In this document: piece after piece, positions 1-8,845 of the stretch
Layout of the letters: the number at the start of each line of letters is the position of its first letter
How positions within the stretch are numbered: position 1 is the stretch's first letter
NCBI RefSeq assembly: GCF_023715105.1
Contig: NZ_JAMBNO010000003.1
Location: 1 to 64,000 of the forward strand
Direction of reading: 5' to 3'
From: Hydrogenophaga intermedia
Lineage (GTDB): Bacteria; Pseudomonadota; Gammaproteobacteria; Burkholderiales; Burkholderiaceae_C
DNA: 64,000 nt
The notes under the pieces: model-generated
What the model was told of the DNA's origin: nothing
The model's input: only the letters and a program-made list of their open reading frames with translations
Database searches by the model: none
Position numbers and translations under genes: made by a program

Positions 1-74
1 GCGCCTGCGGCGCTGGTCTTTCAAGATGACTTCAACAGTGTCCGTATGCCTAGTCGTACTCACAGTCCTACTCC

Positions 75-88
75 TATCTTTAAAGATA
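75..88. promoter_or_regulatory. 14-bp perfect palindrome upstream of the NACHT gene
   Basis: The sequence TATCTTTAAAGATA reads the same on both strands and lies 76 bases before the GTG chosen as the start of the NACHT gene. A palindrome of this size in a promoter region is typical of a dimeric repressor site, but no partner is identified. Its presence also argues that the open frame upstream of position 164 is leader rather than coding sequence. Confidence 0.35.
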
Positions 89-163
89 AGCGATAGGACG
101 GGTCCGGGGATTTGGGGGGCTATCTCACGAGGATGGATAGCGAGGGCAAGCGGTAGCAGAACA

Positions 164-3100
164 GTGGCGATACGCGATGACTTTTCCCCAACAACTAAGC
201 GCACGCTCGCCGGTCGCGCCGGCTACGCCTGCTCGAATCCTGACTGCCGGCGTCTGACCGCTGGCGCAGCGCTTGGCGATGACGTCAAGTTCGTCAACGT
301 CGGCATTGCTGCCCACATCAAGGCAGCGGCGCCGGGCGGTCCCCGCTATGACCCGCTGCAGTCGGCCGAGGAGCGGCAACACGCATCGAATGGCATCTGG
401 CTGTGCTCGGCACACGCGAAGCAGATCGATGACGATCCTGTTCACTTCACGGTTGACAAACTCAAGGCCTGGAAAAAACAGGCGGAGGAAACATCGGCCC
501 TCGCGATCCTCACCTTGCGGACGCCCTATGCGAGGGCGGCGAAACCCGAGACCGTATCGTCGGCCTTTGATTTTGCACAACGGCTCAGTCTCGCGTCACA
601 AGACAACATCGAGTCGTTAACGCCACGACTGCGGGCTGCCGCAGTACGAGACCTTAACGCGTTTGTCGCTGCGCTTAAGTCTCCTGTTGATTCCATCGCG
701 CTCGGACTGCGGCTAATCGAGAGCGAGCGTGTCACGTCGTTTGACGTTGCCGGACTCGCCGCCGCGATCGAAACATTCAACGAGATCGTTGTCGTTGCCC
801 CGCCTGGCACGGGAAAGACGACAACGCTTATACAGGTCGTTCGCAGCATTGCGATCAACGAGAACCTTGTCGCGGCATTTATCCCGCTGAGCGAATGGTC
901 TGCACAAGGGCATACGTTGCTGCAATCGATCGTTCGGCGGGCCGCTTTCGCCGGGGAGCGCGAAGAGCATTTGAAACTTCTCGCCGGCGAGGGCCGCTTG
1001 GTCCTTTGCATGGATGGATGGAACGAACTGGATACCTCGTCGCGAAAGCGGCTGCGTTCTGAGATCCAAGGCATGCAGCGCGACTACCCAAACCTCGGGA
1101 TAGTGATGAGCACGCGCGTTCAGGCACTGGATGTGCCCATCTCAGGTCCGGTCGTTGAGATTGAGCCGCTGTCGGAAGCTCAACAAATGGCTATCGCGCG
1201 CGCTTACCGCGGCGAAGCCGGGGAGCGTTTGCTTGATCAGGCCTGGCGAACGAACGGGTTGCGTGATCTTGTGGCGATTCCGCTGTATCTAACGAAGCTT
1301 CTTACGGAAACGCCCGACGGGAACCTGCCGACAACGAAAGAGGAAGTGCTACGCCTCTTCGTCGCTGAGATTGACCGCAACGCCGCCGCGCGCGAGGTCT
1401 TGAGCAGCGTCGCAGCGGGGTTTCATAGAGAGATGTTGGCAGCCATAGCCATAGAAGCGACCGTGGCGGGCAGCGTCACCGTATCGGAGCGTCGCGCCAG
1501 AAGCGTGATAAGCGATGTAGCGAGCCGGCTTGTCCGCGAAGGCCAGATGGCGGCGCCACAACCGGACGCTGTCCTGGCCGCTCTTGTCGGTCACCACCTG
1601 CTGGTCCGCACCGCAAGCGGTGTCGAATTCCAGCACCAACAGTTTCAAGAGTGGTTCGCCTCGCATGAGGTCGAGGTGCTGATGCGGGCCGCTGCAGGGG
1701 CCAATGCCGAGGCCCGCCAGCGCATGCGAACCGACGTCCTCAATGTGTACGCGTGGGAAGAGGCGGTGCTATTTGCATGTGAGCGGGCTTCGCGCGGAGA
1801 CGCTGAAGCTGTGTTGGGCGCCGCGACCCTCGTTCTCGAAGCGCTCACCATTGACCCGATGCTCGCTGCTGCAGCGATCTATCGAGGCTCGGACGCGTTG
1901 TGGAAAGTCGTCAAGGATCCCGTGGTCGAGTTTGCCGACCACTGGCACACGCACAACGAAATGGACCGCGCAGTCCGGTTCATGATAAGGACCGGCCGCC
2001 CCGAGTTCGCGGACATTCTGTGGTCATTTATAGCGAACCCTGACGATCAGGTGTATCTGGAGGCGATGCGCGCCGGCGGTCGCTTCCGACCTTCTGTCCT
2101 GGGAAGCGACATAGCCGGCCGAATCTCCCAACTGCCACCTAAGCATCGGTCGCACCTTCTATCCGAGCTAGTGATGTACGGCGGTATTGAAGGCATCGAG
2201 ATCGCCACAAACATCGCTTTGTCCGACGATGACACCGACGTGAAGACCAGTGTCGCGGAATCGCTGCACTTCCGACAGGCAATTCACCAGATGCAGCGCC
2301 TGGTGACGGCGGCGCCGCGTGAAGTTTGGCAGGCGCTCGCGCGGAATGGATACCCGGAGGATTCGCTACCGCCCAGGCTTGTGGAGCGTCTGCGCCAGGA
2401 AGCCGCTCAGTTGGAACAGGAAGAGCAAAGCTCAGCGCGGAAACTGCGCGCGCTGCTGCGCCGGGGAGACAATCGGCAAGCCGTCGCGGCGGCAATCAAG
2501 CCCTTGATTGAGACGGGCGACTTCAGCGATAGGGAAGAACGCGCCTGGAGTGCGATCGAAGAAGCCGACCGGCTCTACCCCGAGGAAGTCAGGGCTGCGC
2601 TTCTTGGCCGGCTGGAACGGCGACTGCCATTCCCCTTCCGTACCGAGGAACTGCTCCGCAGAAGCGATGTCGTCATCGACGACGGGCCTATCGCCGAACT
2701 CGCCCTAGAGGCCGGTATCGATCGGCAACTCTCAAACGCTGCGGCGAGGCTTCTCGGCCCCGCCACGACCGGCAAGCTCATCGACGCGCTGCCTGGAATG
2801 CGCGAACGGCTCAAGCAGTCACCGCCGGGGATCACGTACGATGAATACCATCGCGTTCAGGGTCTGATCGCGTTGACGCCGGTGGAGTCCTTCATATCTG
2901 CCGTGCTGGCACGCGCTGCAACTTCAGATCCGACGAGCATCAGACACTTTGCCGAACTCATCGCACAGCACGGCGAGAATGGGGATCGTGGCTGCTTGTG
3001 CCTCAATGGCGTCTCTCGCGACGCATTGATTGCAAGCATCCGAAATTGGGTCGACGAGCTGCTCGCGGATGAAGGCTCACCGCGGAGCATCCTCGGCGAA

Positions 3101-4612
3101 GTTGCGCGAGCTATCGAGAGACTGGCCGCTCCGGAACTGGCTGAGCCGCTTGCGCGCATGCTGGCCCGCGACCTGAGGCAATGGCGCCAGCAGCGCGAAG
3201 AAAGTGCCGCAGCAAGGGCGCGCCGCAAGCATGATCCCGCGTCCGAAGCCTCTCACTCATGGGCATTGCAGTATGCACGCGCGTTTGTCGCGATCGGTGG
3301 CGATCAATCGATCGCGACATTGCAGTCCTATCTCATGGATACCGGCCATGGCGGATTCGGGGTCAACGCCGCAGAGGCGCTATGCGCGATTGGGCAGCGA
3401 CAGCTGGGGAAAACGGACGACCTACCCTTCAGAGGTTCGCCAGCGTTCTCCAATATTCGGGCTCGACGGGCTGAGCGGCAGGACTCGTCGGGTCCGGCGA
3501 CCTCGCCAATCGCAGAAGCCATCTTTGGCGCCGTGGACAAACTATTGGGCAATGCCGCAGACGACGAAGCTCAGGTTCACGCGCTGCAGCTTGCGGCTAT
3601 CGCCTTGGGCCTACCTTACGGTGACAAGAGCGCCACGATAGACCAGCTAAAGCGACTGCCGCAGCCATACAGCAAGAAGCTCCGGTTCTTCACAGCCCTT
3701 GTCAACGCGGGCGAATTGATCGAAGCCCACTTGATCATTTCAAGCATTGAAGCACTGCTCGAAGACGCGAAGACCAAACCCTGGCTCCTGGAGCAGAACC
3801 AAGGCGCAATAGATCGCTGGCTATTGCTGATGCCGTTCACCAGCCGGCCAGAAGCGACACTTGAAGTACTCGCGTGCCTGCAACCCCACATCCGGCTGCC
3901 ATGGCGTCTTCGGCAATTGCTGTCGGCTTTGGGCTTCGCCCCGTCCGACACAGCTGAGCAAGTCCTGCTGGGACTGGCAAAGGAGGACTCGCGATTCCTG
4001 TCTGAGTATGGCTGGTTCGCAGCTTTGGAGAAGAGGGGCACGCTGTCGTCGCTCCGCATGCTGCTCGACCTGATATGTGATGGCGAAGTGAGGGGCGGGG
4101 AGGGCCGGCCGGACACCTGGATGTTTGGCCGAAGGTTTGCTGCCGGCATGCAGTCCCATCCTGCGTTCCGTGCCGACGTGTATGCACGGTTGGCATCCGG
4201 CGTTGCGCCACCGGCGATGGCGATACTCGAATGCGCAGTCGCGGAAACGCCCGACGAGGCCGGCGTGATGCTCCTTATCGGTAGCCATGCCGCGACGGGA
4301 AGAACATTCTGCGGCACGCTCGATTCCGCAATCGAGAACCTTGTGGTCGAGCGGCGGCCGCTATCCGACTGGGCTAGCGCATACGAACAGATAAGCACAC
4401 CCGCGCCTTCACTGCGAAAGCGCCTGTTTGAACTATCGCGCACCGCGACCGGAATCGAATCCCGTCTTGCGGCAGCGTGCCTTGTCCGTATCGATGAACT
4501 TCGAGACATGTATGGCGTAGCTTCGGGTGAGCCACGCCACCCCGACATTGAAACCGGCGCGCCCTGGCCGGCACTGCCAGTACAACGCCTGGCTCCCGAG
4601 ACAGCACAGTGA
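164..4612 (+). CDS. HNH-NACHT STAND-type NTPase, probable antiphage protein
   Basis: A large STAND-type ATPase. The frame is open from an ATG at 26, but GTG 164 is preferred because the earlier part is a short hydrophobic run overlying a palindrome, and the conserved domain begins just after 164. In numbering from the ATG at 26: an HNH-like zinc domain (C69, C74, H97, N122, C127, H130), a Walker A GTGKT at 261-265, a NACHT-type Walker B with DGWNEL at 330-335, then about 1,100 residues of helical character, probably HEAT/ARM-like repeats. In the NACHT/STAND family the repeats sense a trigger, the NTPase oligomerises and the N-terminal domain is the effector, here plausibly a nuclease. The antiphage role is inferred from this architecture and from the adjoining mobile genes. 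The gene is intact. A housekeeping signalling role is less likely. Confidence 0.75.
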   Translation: MAIRDDFSPTTKRTLAGRAGYACSNPDCRRLTAGAALGDDVKFVNVGIAAHIKAAAPGGPRYDPLQSAEERQHASNGIWLCSAHAKQIDDDPVHFTVDKLKAWKKQAEETSALAILTLRTPYARAAKPETVSSAFDFAQRLSLASQDNIESLTPRLRAAAVRDLNAFVAALKSPVDSIALGLRLIESERVTSFDVAGLAAAIETFNEIVVVAPPGTGKTTTLIQVVRSIAINENLVAAFIPLSEWSAQGHTLLQSIVRRAAFAGEREEHLKLLAGEGRLVLCMDGWNELDTSSRKRLRSEIQGMQRDYPNLGIVMSTRVQALDVPISGPVVEIEPLSEAQQMAIARAYRGEAGERLLDQAWRTNGLRDLVAIPLYLTKLLTETPDGNLPTTKEEVLRLFVAEIDRNAAAREVLSSVAAGFHREMLAAIAIEATVAGSVTVSERRARSVISDVASRLVREGQMAAPQPDAVLAALVGHHLLVRTASGVEFQHQQFQEWFASHEVEVLMRAAAGANAEARQRMRTDVLNVYAWEEAVLFACERASRGDAEAVLGAATLVLEALTIDPMLAAAAIYRGSDALWKVVKDPVVEFADHWHTHNEMDRAVRFMIRTGRPEFADILWSFIANPDDQVYLEAMRAGGRFRPSVLGSDIAGRISQLPPKHRSHLLSELVMYGGIEGIEIATNIALSDDDTDVKTSVAESLHFRQAIHQMQRLVTAAPREVWQALARNGYPEDSLPPRLVERLRQEAAQLEQEEQSSARKLRALLRRGDNRQAVAAAIKPLIETGDFSDREERAWSAIEEADRLYPEEVRAALLGRLERRLPFPFRTEELLRRSDVVIDDGPIAELALEAGIDRQLSNAAARLLGPATTGKLIDALPGMRERLKQSPPGITYDEYHRVQGLIALTPVESFISAVLARAATSDPTSIRHFAELIAQHGENGDRGCLCLNGVSRDALIASIRNWVDELLADEGSPRSILGEVARAIERLAAPELAEPLARMLARDLRQWRQQREESAAARARRKHDPASEASHSWALQYARAFVAIGGDQSIATLQSYLMDTGHGGFGVNAAEALCAIGQRQLGKTDDLPFRGSPAFSNIRARRAERQDSSGPATSPIAEAIFGAVDKLLGNAADDEAQVHALQLAAIALGLPYGDKSATIDQLKRLPQPYSKKLRFFTALVNAGELIEAHLIISSIEALLEDAKTKPWLLEQNQGAIDRWLLLMPFTSRPEATLEVLACLQPHIRLPWRLRQLLSALGFAPSDTAEQVLLGLAKEDSRFLSEYGWFAALEKRGTLSSLRMLLDLICDGEVRGGEGRPDTWMFGRRFAAGMQSHPAFRADVYARLASGVAPPAMAILECAVAETPDEAGVMLLIGSHAATGRTFCGTLDSAIENLVVERRPLSDWASAYEQISTPAPSLRKRLFELSRTATGIESRLAAACLVRIDELRDMYGVASGEPRHPDIETGAPWPALPVQRLAPETAQ

Positions 4613-4635
4613 AACACTGCTGGCAGGCATCGTAG

Positions 4636-4804
4636 ACACCTACTCTAGGTGAGTGCCGTCACTGGTCGCCCTTCAAACGATCGGTAAGAGACCTGCGGGC
4701 GCAACTGCGCACTACACAAAAGGCTACCGCTCGTAGCGCGCCCGTCCAATTGGAAGCGGGCGCGTCATCGCGCTCGGGTCGAACGCCTGCCTTCAATGCC
4801 GAAC
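4636..4804 (+). pseudogene. 5' remnant of an XRE-type regulator, interrupted by the IS
   Basis: Reading codons ending with GAA at 4801-4803 gives a basic, helical stretch (…RDLRAQLRTTQK…) ending in TPAFNAE. This joins exactly in frame to the helix-turn-helix fragment on the far side of the IS once one AAC duplication is removed. The frame is open from 4636 but has no credible start codon. A GTG at 4649 is in another frame, so the 5' end looks frameshifted as well. The fragment belongs with 6130-6323. Confidence 0.6.
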
Positions 4805-4854
4805 TGAACCGCCCCGGGATTTGAGGAGGCTCTTTTCTCTGAGAGGATTGAGCC

Positions 4855-5181
4855 ATGAACAAGAAGTCGAACAAGTTCTCACCCGAAGTGCGCGAGCGCG
4901 CCGTGCGCATGGTGCAGGAGCACCGGGGCGAGTACCCCTCGCTGTGGGCGGCCATTGAATCGATCGCGGCCAAGATCGGCTGCGTGCCCCAGACCCTCAA
5001 CGAATGGGTCAAACGCACCGAGATCGACTCGGGTGCGCGCGAGGGCATCACCACCAGCGAGCTGCAGCGCCTGAAGGAACTCGAGCGCGAGAACAAGGAG
5101 CTGCGCAAGGCCAACGAGATCCTGAAGCTGGCCAGCGCGTTTTTCGCCCAGGCGGAGCTCGACCGCCGTCTGAAGTCCTGA
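4855..5181 (+). CDS. IS3-family transposase OrfA
   Basis: A 108-residue protein with an N-terminal helix-turn-helix of the transposase_8 type (about residues 8-60), followed by a leucine-zipper-like coiled coil ([20 protein letters not shown]). This is the DNA-binding subunit that recognises the terminal repeats. It is preceded by a GAGAGGATTGAGCC leader typical of these elements. Its end overlaps the start of orfB in the -1 frame, consistent with programmed frameshifting to make OrfAB. The gene is intact. Confidence 0.9.
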   Translation: MNKKSNKFSPEVRERAVRMVQEHRGEYPSLWAAIESIAAKIGCVPQTLNEWVKRTEIDSGAREGITTSELQRLKELERENKELRKANEILKLASAFFAQAELDRRLKS

Positions 5182-6090
5182 AGGGCTTCATCGATCAGCA
5201 TCGACAGGCCTACGGGGTCGAGTCGATCTGCAAGGTGTTGCAGATCGCCCCGTCTGGCTATTGGCGTCACGCCGCTGCGCAACGCAACCCGGCCCTGCGA
5301 TGTCAGCGCGCCCAACGCGACAGCGCATTGACACCGCACGTCGAGCGCGTGTGGCACGCCAATATGCAGGTCTACGGCGCCGACAAGGTCTGGAAGCAGA
5401 TGAACCGCGAGGGTATCGTGGTGGCGCGCTGCACGGTCGAACGGCTCATGCGCCGCCTGGGCCTGCAGGGCGTGCGCCGGGGCAAGGTGGTGCGCACCAC
5501 CATCAGCGATGCCAAGGCGCCGTGCCCGCTGGACCGGGTCAATCGCGTCTTCAAGGCCGATCGGCCCAACCTGCTCTGGGTCTCGGACTTCACCTACGTC
5601 AGCACCTGGCAGGGCTGGCTGTATGTGGCCTTCGTGATCGACGTGTACGCGCGGCGCATCGTGGGCTGGCGCGTGAGCAACACGATGCGCACGGACTTTG
5701 TTCTGGATGCCTTGGAACAAGCGCTCTATGACCGGCAGCCCGAGCGCGACGGCAGCCTGGTTTGTCACTCCGACAGGGGGGTCGCAATACGTCAGCATCC
5801 GCTACACGGAGCGACTGGCCGAGGCGGGCATCGAACCCTCAGTGGGCAGCAAGGGCGACAGCTACGACAACGCCCTGGCCGAGACCATCAACGGGCTGTA
5901 CAAGGCCGAGTTGATTCACCGCAGGGCACCCTGGAAGACCAGGGAATCGGTGGAGTTGGCCACCCTGCAATGGGTGTCCTGGTTCAACCACCAAAGATTG
6001 CTCGAGCCCATCGGCTACATCCCGCCGGCAGAGGCTGAGGCAAACTACTGGCGGCATCTCGCCAATCAGGTCTCCATGGCGGAGGCCTGA
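5172..6090 (+). pseudogene. IS3-family transposase OrfB, frameshifted
   Basis: The DDE integrase-like catalytic subunit. Visible in order are an HTH_21-like N-terminus (QAYGVESICKVLQ), the first catalytic Asp in WVSDFTYV, and the second in CHSDRG. The frame then shifts and continues as GSQYVSIRY through the final Glu region (SYDNALAETINGLYK) to a stop at 6088. The break is one extra G in the six-G run at 5776-5781, between the second Asp and the Glu, so no complete DDE triad is made from one frame. A homopolymer sequencing error is the alternative explanation. Confidence 0.85.
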
Positions 6091-6129
6091 CTTAAACCAA
6101 CCGGCCTCCACGAAAGCCGGGGCGGTTCA

Positions 6130-6323
6130 AACGCCTCAAGGCAAAGCGACAGGCATTGGGACTAAGTCAAGCACAGATGGCCGTGCTTCTCGGGATCTCC
6201 TCACTGAGTCTGTGGAAGTAGGAGTCTGGCCAGGTGACTCCGCGAGCCTCAAAGCTCGTGCGTTACTTCGAGGTCATGGCGATGGGCAAACGGGAAGCTG
6301 CCAGGCAGCTCAAGACGACATAG
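6130..6323 (+). pseudogene. 3' remnant of an XRE-type HTH regulator
   Basis: From 6132 the frame reads RLKAKRQALGLSQAQMAVLLG followed by ISSLSLWK, a clear XRE helix-turn-helix, then TAG at 6219-6221. Reading through gives ESGQVTPRASKLVRYFE and a natural stop at 6321-6323. Relatives have an aromatic residue, usually Trp, at the stop position, so TGG to TAG is the simplest mutation. The gene is therefore disabled twice, by the nonsense change and by the IS between its two parts. Its product would have been a short DNA-binding protein, possibly the regulator of a neighbouring gene. Confidence 0.75.
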
Positions 6324-6587
6324 CGAGCTTCTTACAGGGTGATGTGCTCCCGGTCGCTCAAGTGGGGACACTGAAAACTGGGGCACCCTCATGAGCAAGT
6401 CTGCTCGGCGCCGATGGGTCAGGTGCGTCGCAATGCGAGGCTTAGGGTCGTTCGCCAACGACAGACAAAGAGTGATCTGAGATATTCGCCCTCGGCACGA
6501 GCCCGGCAGCTTCCGATCCGAAAGAGTCGGACCCAAGCTTGATATGGGAGGGGCGAGTTCACCGTTGCCCAACCGGGCCTTTAACGA

Positions 6588-7397
6588 TTAGGTGGCTCCG
6601 ATCGTCGTTAAGGCCTCAAGCAGGTTGCTGACGATCGATGTAATCGAATCTATGGCGGGCAGAGAAGCTAGCAGTGGAGCCAAGATCGCACGTTTTGGCT
6701 TTCCGGACACAATCTGCGACTCCACCTCATCAACCACCTCCATAGCTGAGGCCCGTTGCTCCTCTGAGAGAGGCGCCCTTTGAACCTCGGCTCGCAAATC
6801 ACGAATGTAGTTTATTACCGTACTGCTAATCACCACCGAATTGACCGAGTTGTCGACCGACTGGAGATTTACTCGCGCGTTGTTACCGTTGATTTGGTAT
6901 GTGATCTGTGTAGGCTGGTATGCAGTCCCGCCCCCGGTGCTGCCCATGGACGTTAGCTCTTCCGGTTGCTCCACGGCCATCACGTGGTCCTTGTAATCGC
7001 GGGCGAATGGGATTAGCAACTGCCGCGTCAGACTGTGCAGTTCATCGGTGAGATTGCGCCCTACTGTGTAGTAGGTGTGCGCGAAGCTCAATAAACCTCG
7101 TGGTTCACGTGCAAACTTCTGAATCAGTAACCACTGTAGACCAAGCACCTCATCCGCACCCTCAGGCCATGCGAGACGGGCCGAACCCATCATGCTCCCT
7201 TGTGATCGGGAACTGACCTCCAAGAACTCGTCAACGTCGAGCTCTGCTGTCAGCTTTTGGTTCAGATGTTGTAGCGATGAATCCGCAAGGAGTCGGGCGA
7301 AGGTCAGGAAGTGCTGCTCGAAGGTCTGCGACGTTGCCGCCTGCATATCGAATAAAGCGTTGTTGATGCGCTTGAACAGAACATCTCTACTCCCCAT
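6588..7397 (-). CDS. Conserved-type hypothetical protein, helical with NNARVN motif
   Basis: The start is set at the ATG at 7397 because AAAGGAGGAGCGTCAG directly precedes it; an upstream in-frame codon at 7439 has no such site. The product is 269 residues with no signal peptide. The N-terminal 140 residues look all-helical. A low-complexity linker rich in Gly and Thr (150-165) is followed by QINGNNARVNLQSVDNSVN (168-186) and a C-terminal helical segment. Similar GNN-x-RVN modules occur, as far as I recall, near the C-termini of several defence-associated proteins, but this was not checked. It overlaps the upstream gene by 11 bases, so the two are translated together. No function is assigned. 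Confidence 0.75.
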   Translation of the reverse strand: MGSRDVLFKRINNALFDMQAATSQTFEQHFLTFARLLADSSLQHLNQKLTAELDVDEFLEVSSRSQGSMMGSARLAWPEGADEVLGLQWLLIQKFAREPRGLLSFAHTYYTVGRNLTDELHSLTRQLLIPFARDYKDHVMAVEQPEELTSMGSTGGGTAYQPTQITYQINGNNARVNLQSVDNSVNSVVISSTVINYIRDLRAEVQRAPLSEEQRASAMEVVDEVESQIVSGKPKRAILAPLLASLPAIDSITSIVSNLLEALTTIGAT

Positions 7398-7680
7398 CTG
7401 ACGCTCCTCCTTTAAGACGTGCTTCGGCTGCCTTTTCAAGCACAGCGGTTCTGAAGGACTGCTTCATTTGAACCATCAGCGGGCCGATGATCGAGTTGTT
7501 GGCATATATTCCCAGTCGCTCGTCGACCAATCGCTCAGATTCAGCGATTGCCGCCTCAACGCTTCCTGGATCCTCTGGATTGAAGGACAAGGTGCCGAGC
7601 TCACCATTGACAGACTCAAGTGCTCTCTGCGCCTCGGACAAAGTTCTCTGCAGATCGCCTAGGCCTTTCAAAAAAGACAT
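7387..7680 (-). CDS. Small hypothetical protein, first gene of a two-gene operon
   Basis: 97 residues from the ATG at 7680, which has GAGGG eight bases upstream; a TTG two codons earlier is less likely. The protein is acidic and helical with coiled-coil character (GLGDLQRTLSEAQRALESV, then EAAIAESERLVDERLG). No family is recognised. Its 3' end overlaps the start of the 269-residue gene, suggesting that the two proteins act together. The region upstream is shared with a divergent HEPN-like gene. Confidence 0.7.
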   Translation of the reverse strand: MSFLKGLGDLQRTLSEAQRALESVNGELGTLSFNPEDPGSVEAAIAESERLVDERLGIYANNSIIGPLMVQMKQSFRTAVLEKAAEARLKGGASDGE

Positions 7681-7880
7681 GCCCAATCCCTCATAAATTG
7701 TCCGTCTTGACGCTCAGCAGCATGAGACAGAGAAAAGCACACAAAGGCGACGAGTGTAAGGGGGTTGTTTGCTCCCACTCTCGCTCGTGCCTCGCGCAAA
7801 GCCATTGTCCTGTGCTGCTTTCCTAGCCCCCCATCGCCTGTGACTGTATCGACACGCTTAGCCGGAACAATGGCCAGTAC

Positions 7881-8432
7881 ATGAAAAATCCCACGCCTCG
7901 CTATATCAGCGCTGTTGCACGTAACCTTGCAGAGTTACAGCGAGCTATTCACAACCGCGATGCCATGCTGGCCATTGAGGCGGAACGCGCACAAGGCTAC
8001 CCGCTACTTCGGCTCGCATACCTTGCGCTCTTCAATGACTATATGGCACATGCCATGAAAGTCTTCGAGAATGGTCCACGCGTTGCGTCGTTCTGGTACC
8101 TCTATCGAATCGACCAGGGCCTTGCAGACAGTTTCATGCGCAAGTCCGCCATTGACGTCGCAGTGCTCTTGGACATATCAGCAAGGCTGAAGATCGTTCG
8201 GGACACCACACACTTTCACATCGATGCAGATTCTGTAAGGGACACGAAGCGAATCTGGCAAGGGGCAGGAATCAAAGGATCCGTACTCTCCAAAGCGATT
8301 GACGACGCGTGGAAGGTAGCGCGTCACTTGCAGGAGCAAAGTGGCCTGCCGTCCATTGAATTGTTACCCGAAATGACCAAACTGAATCTGCGCAAGCAGG
8401 TGCAACGGCTGAAGTACGGTGACGTAGCCTAG
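7881..8432 (+). CDS. HEPN-like hypothetical protein
   Basis: 183 residues, all-helical in appearance. RDTTHFH at residues 107-113 fits the Rx4-6H signature of HEPN ribonucleases, including the acidic residue after the Arg, and the following HIDADSVRD resembles AbiU2-type HEPN proteins. Such proteins act as RNases in toxin-antitoxin or abortive-infection systems; that role here is inference. It is divergently transcribed from the two-gene operon at 6588-7680 and carries no obvious antitoxin next to it. The ribosome site before the ATG is weak, so a slightly different start is possible. Confidence 0.6.
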   Translation: MKNPTPRYISAVARNLAELQRAIHNRDAMLAIEAERAQGYPLLRLAYLALFNDYMAHAMKVFENGPRVASFWYLYRIDQGLADSFMRKSAIDVAVLLDISARLKIVRDTTHFHIDADSVRDTKRIWQGAGIKGSVLSKAIDDAWKVARHLQEQSGLPSIELLPEMTKLNLRKQVQRLKYGDVA

Positions 8433-8845
8433 AAATGCGTCAAACGTCTGCAGCTTGAGTCGGGAGGCATCCGCTCTTGGGCGGAAAGAGCTGCTAAGGC
8501 CTTGAGTACAGTGACCGACGCGCTGCACAGCAGTTCTTCGCCTTACGACTCTGCCTCGCGTTTGGCACACAAAAGTCGCGACAGGGCAGATGCCTGCATC
8601 CGCGTTGCTGGATCACGCGAAATGTCGCGGGCCTAGAGGCAATGGTCGTTCTTCAGGTCTGAACAGCAGCATCTCCCCACCACAGGGCCAAAGATGGGCC
8701 AGATGTGGGCCACAGCCATCAGCGTAGCAACTCGAAGACCATTGCCTCAACTACAGCCTTAGCCCGGGAGCGAAGCGCTTCCGGGCTAAGGCAGGTGCTG
8801 GGCTTCGTGCTTGACTCACGCTTGGATGCGCGTAAGTCGTTGATT
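8433..8845. other. Non-coding stretch beside the tRNA gene
   Basis: I see no gene here. The stretch holds a 12-bp inverted repeat, a strong hairpin (annotated separately) and three closely spaced copies of GGGCCA-like sequence at about 8685-8715. This is the kind of structured DNA found beside integration sites. Confidence 0.5.
8636..8791. repeat. Nested inverted repeats and hairpin next to tRNA-Arg
   Basis: GAGGCAATGGTC at 8636-8647 is matched by its exact complement at 8737-8748. Immediately after, CCTTAGCCCGG (8757-8767) pairs with CCGGGCTAAGG (8781-8791) around a short, partly self-complementary centre. No T-run follows, so this is not a standard terminator. Possible roles are a recombinase arm site, a remnant mobile-element end or a transcript-stabilising hairpin. 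Confidence 0.6.

Larger units (their letters stand above)
4805..6129 (+). mobile_element. IS3-family insertion sequence
   Basis: The ends are a 13-bp perfect inverted repeat: TGAACCGCCCCGG at 4805-4817 and its complement at 6117-6129. The element is flanked by the direct repeat AAC (4802-4804 and 6130-6132), as expected for the 3-4 bp target duplication of this family. Its length of 1,325 bp and the orfA/orfB layout, with orfB in the -1 frame, also fit IS3. It sits inside an XRE-type regulator gene. The orfB reading frame is broken, so the copy is probably not autonomous. Confidence 0.92.

Noticed and set aside
3616-4617. 333-residue minus-strand open frame opposite the NACHT gene
   Set aside because: It is an artefact of high-GC antisense reading: Ser/Arg-rich, no ribosome site, and fully opposite a gene with clear domains.
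8636-8791. CRISPR array or short-repeat array
   Set aside because: The repeats are inverted and of different lengths with no regular spacers, and no cas gene is present anywhere in the window.
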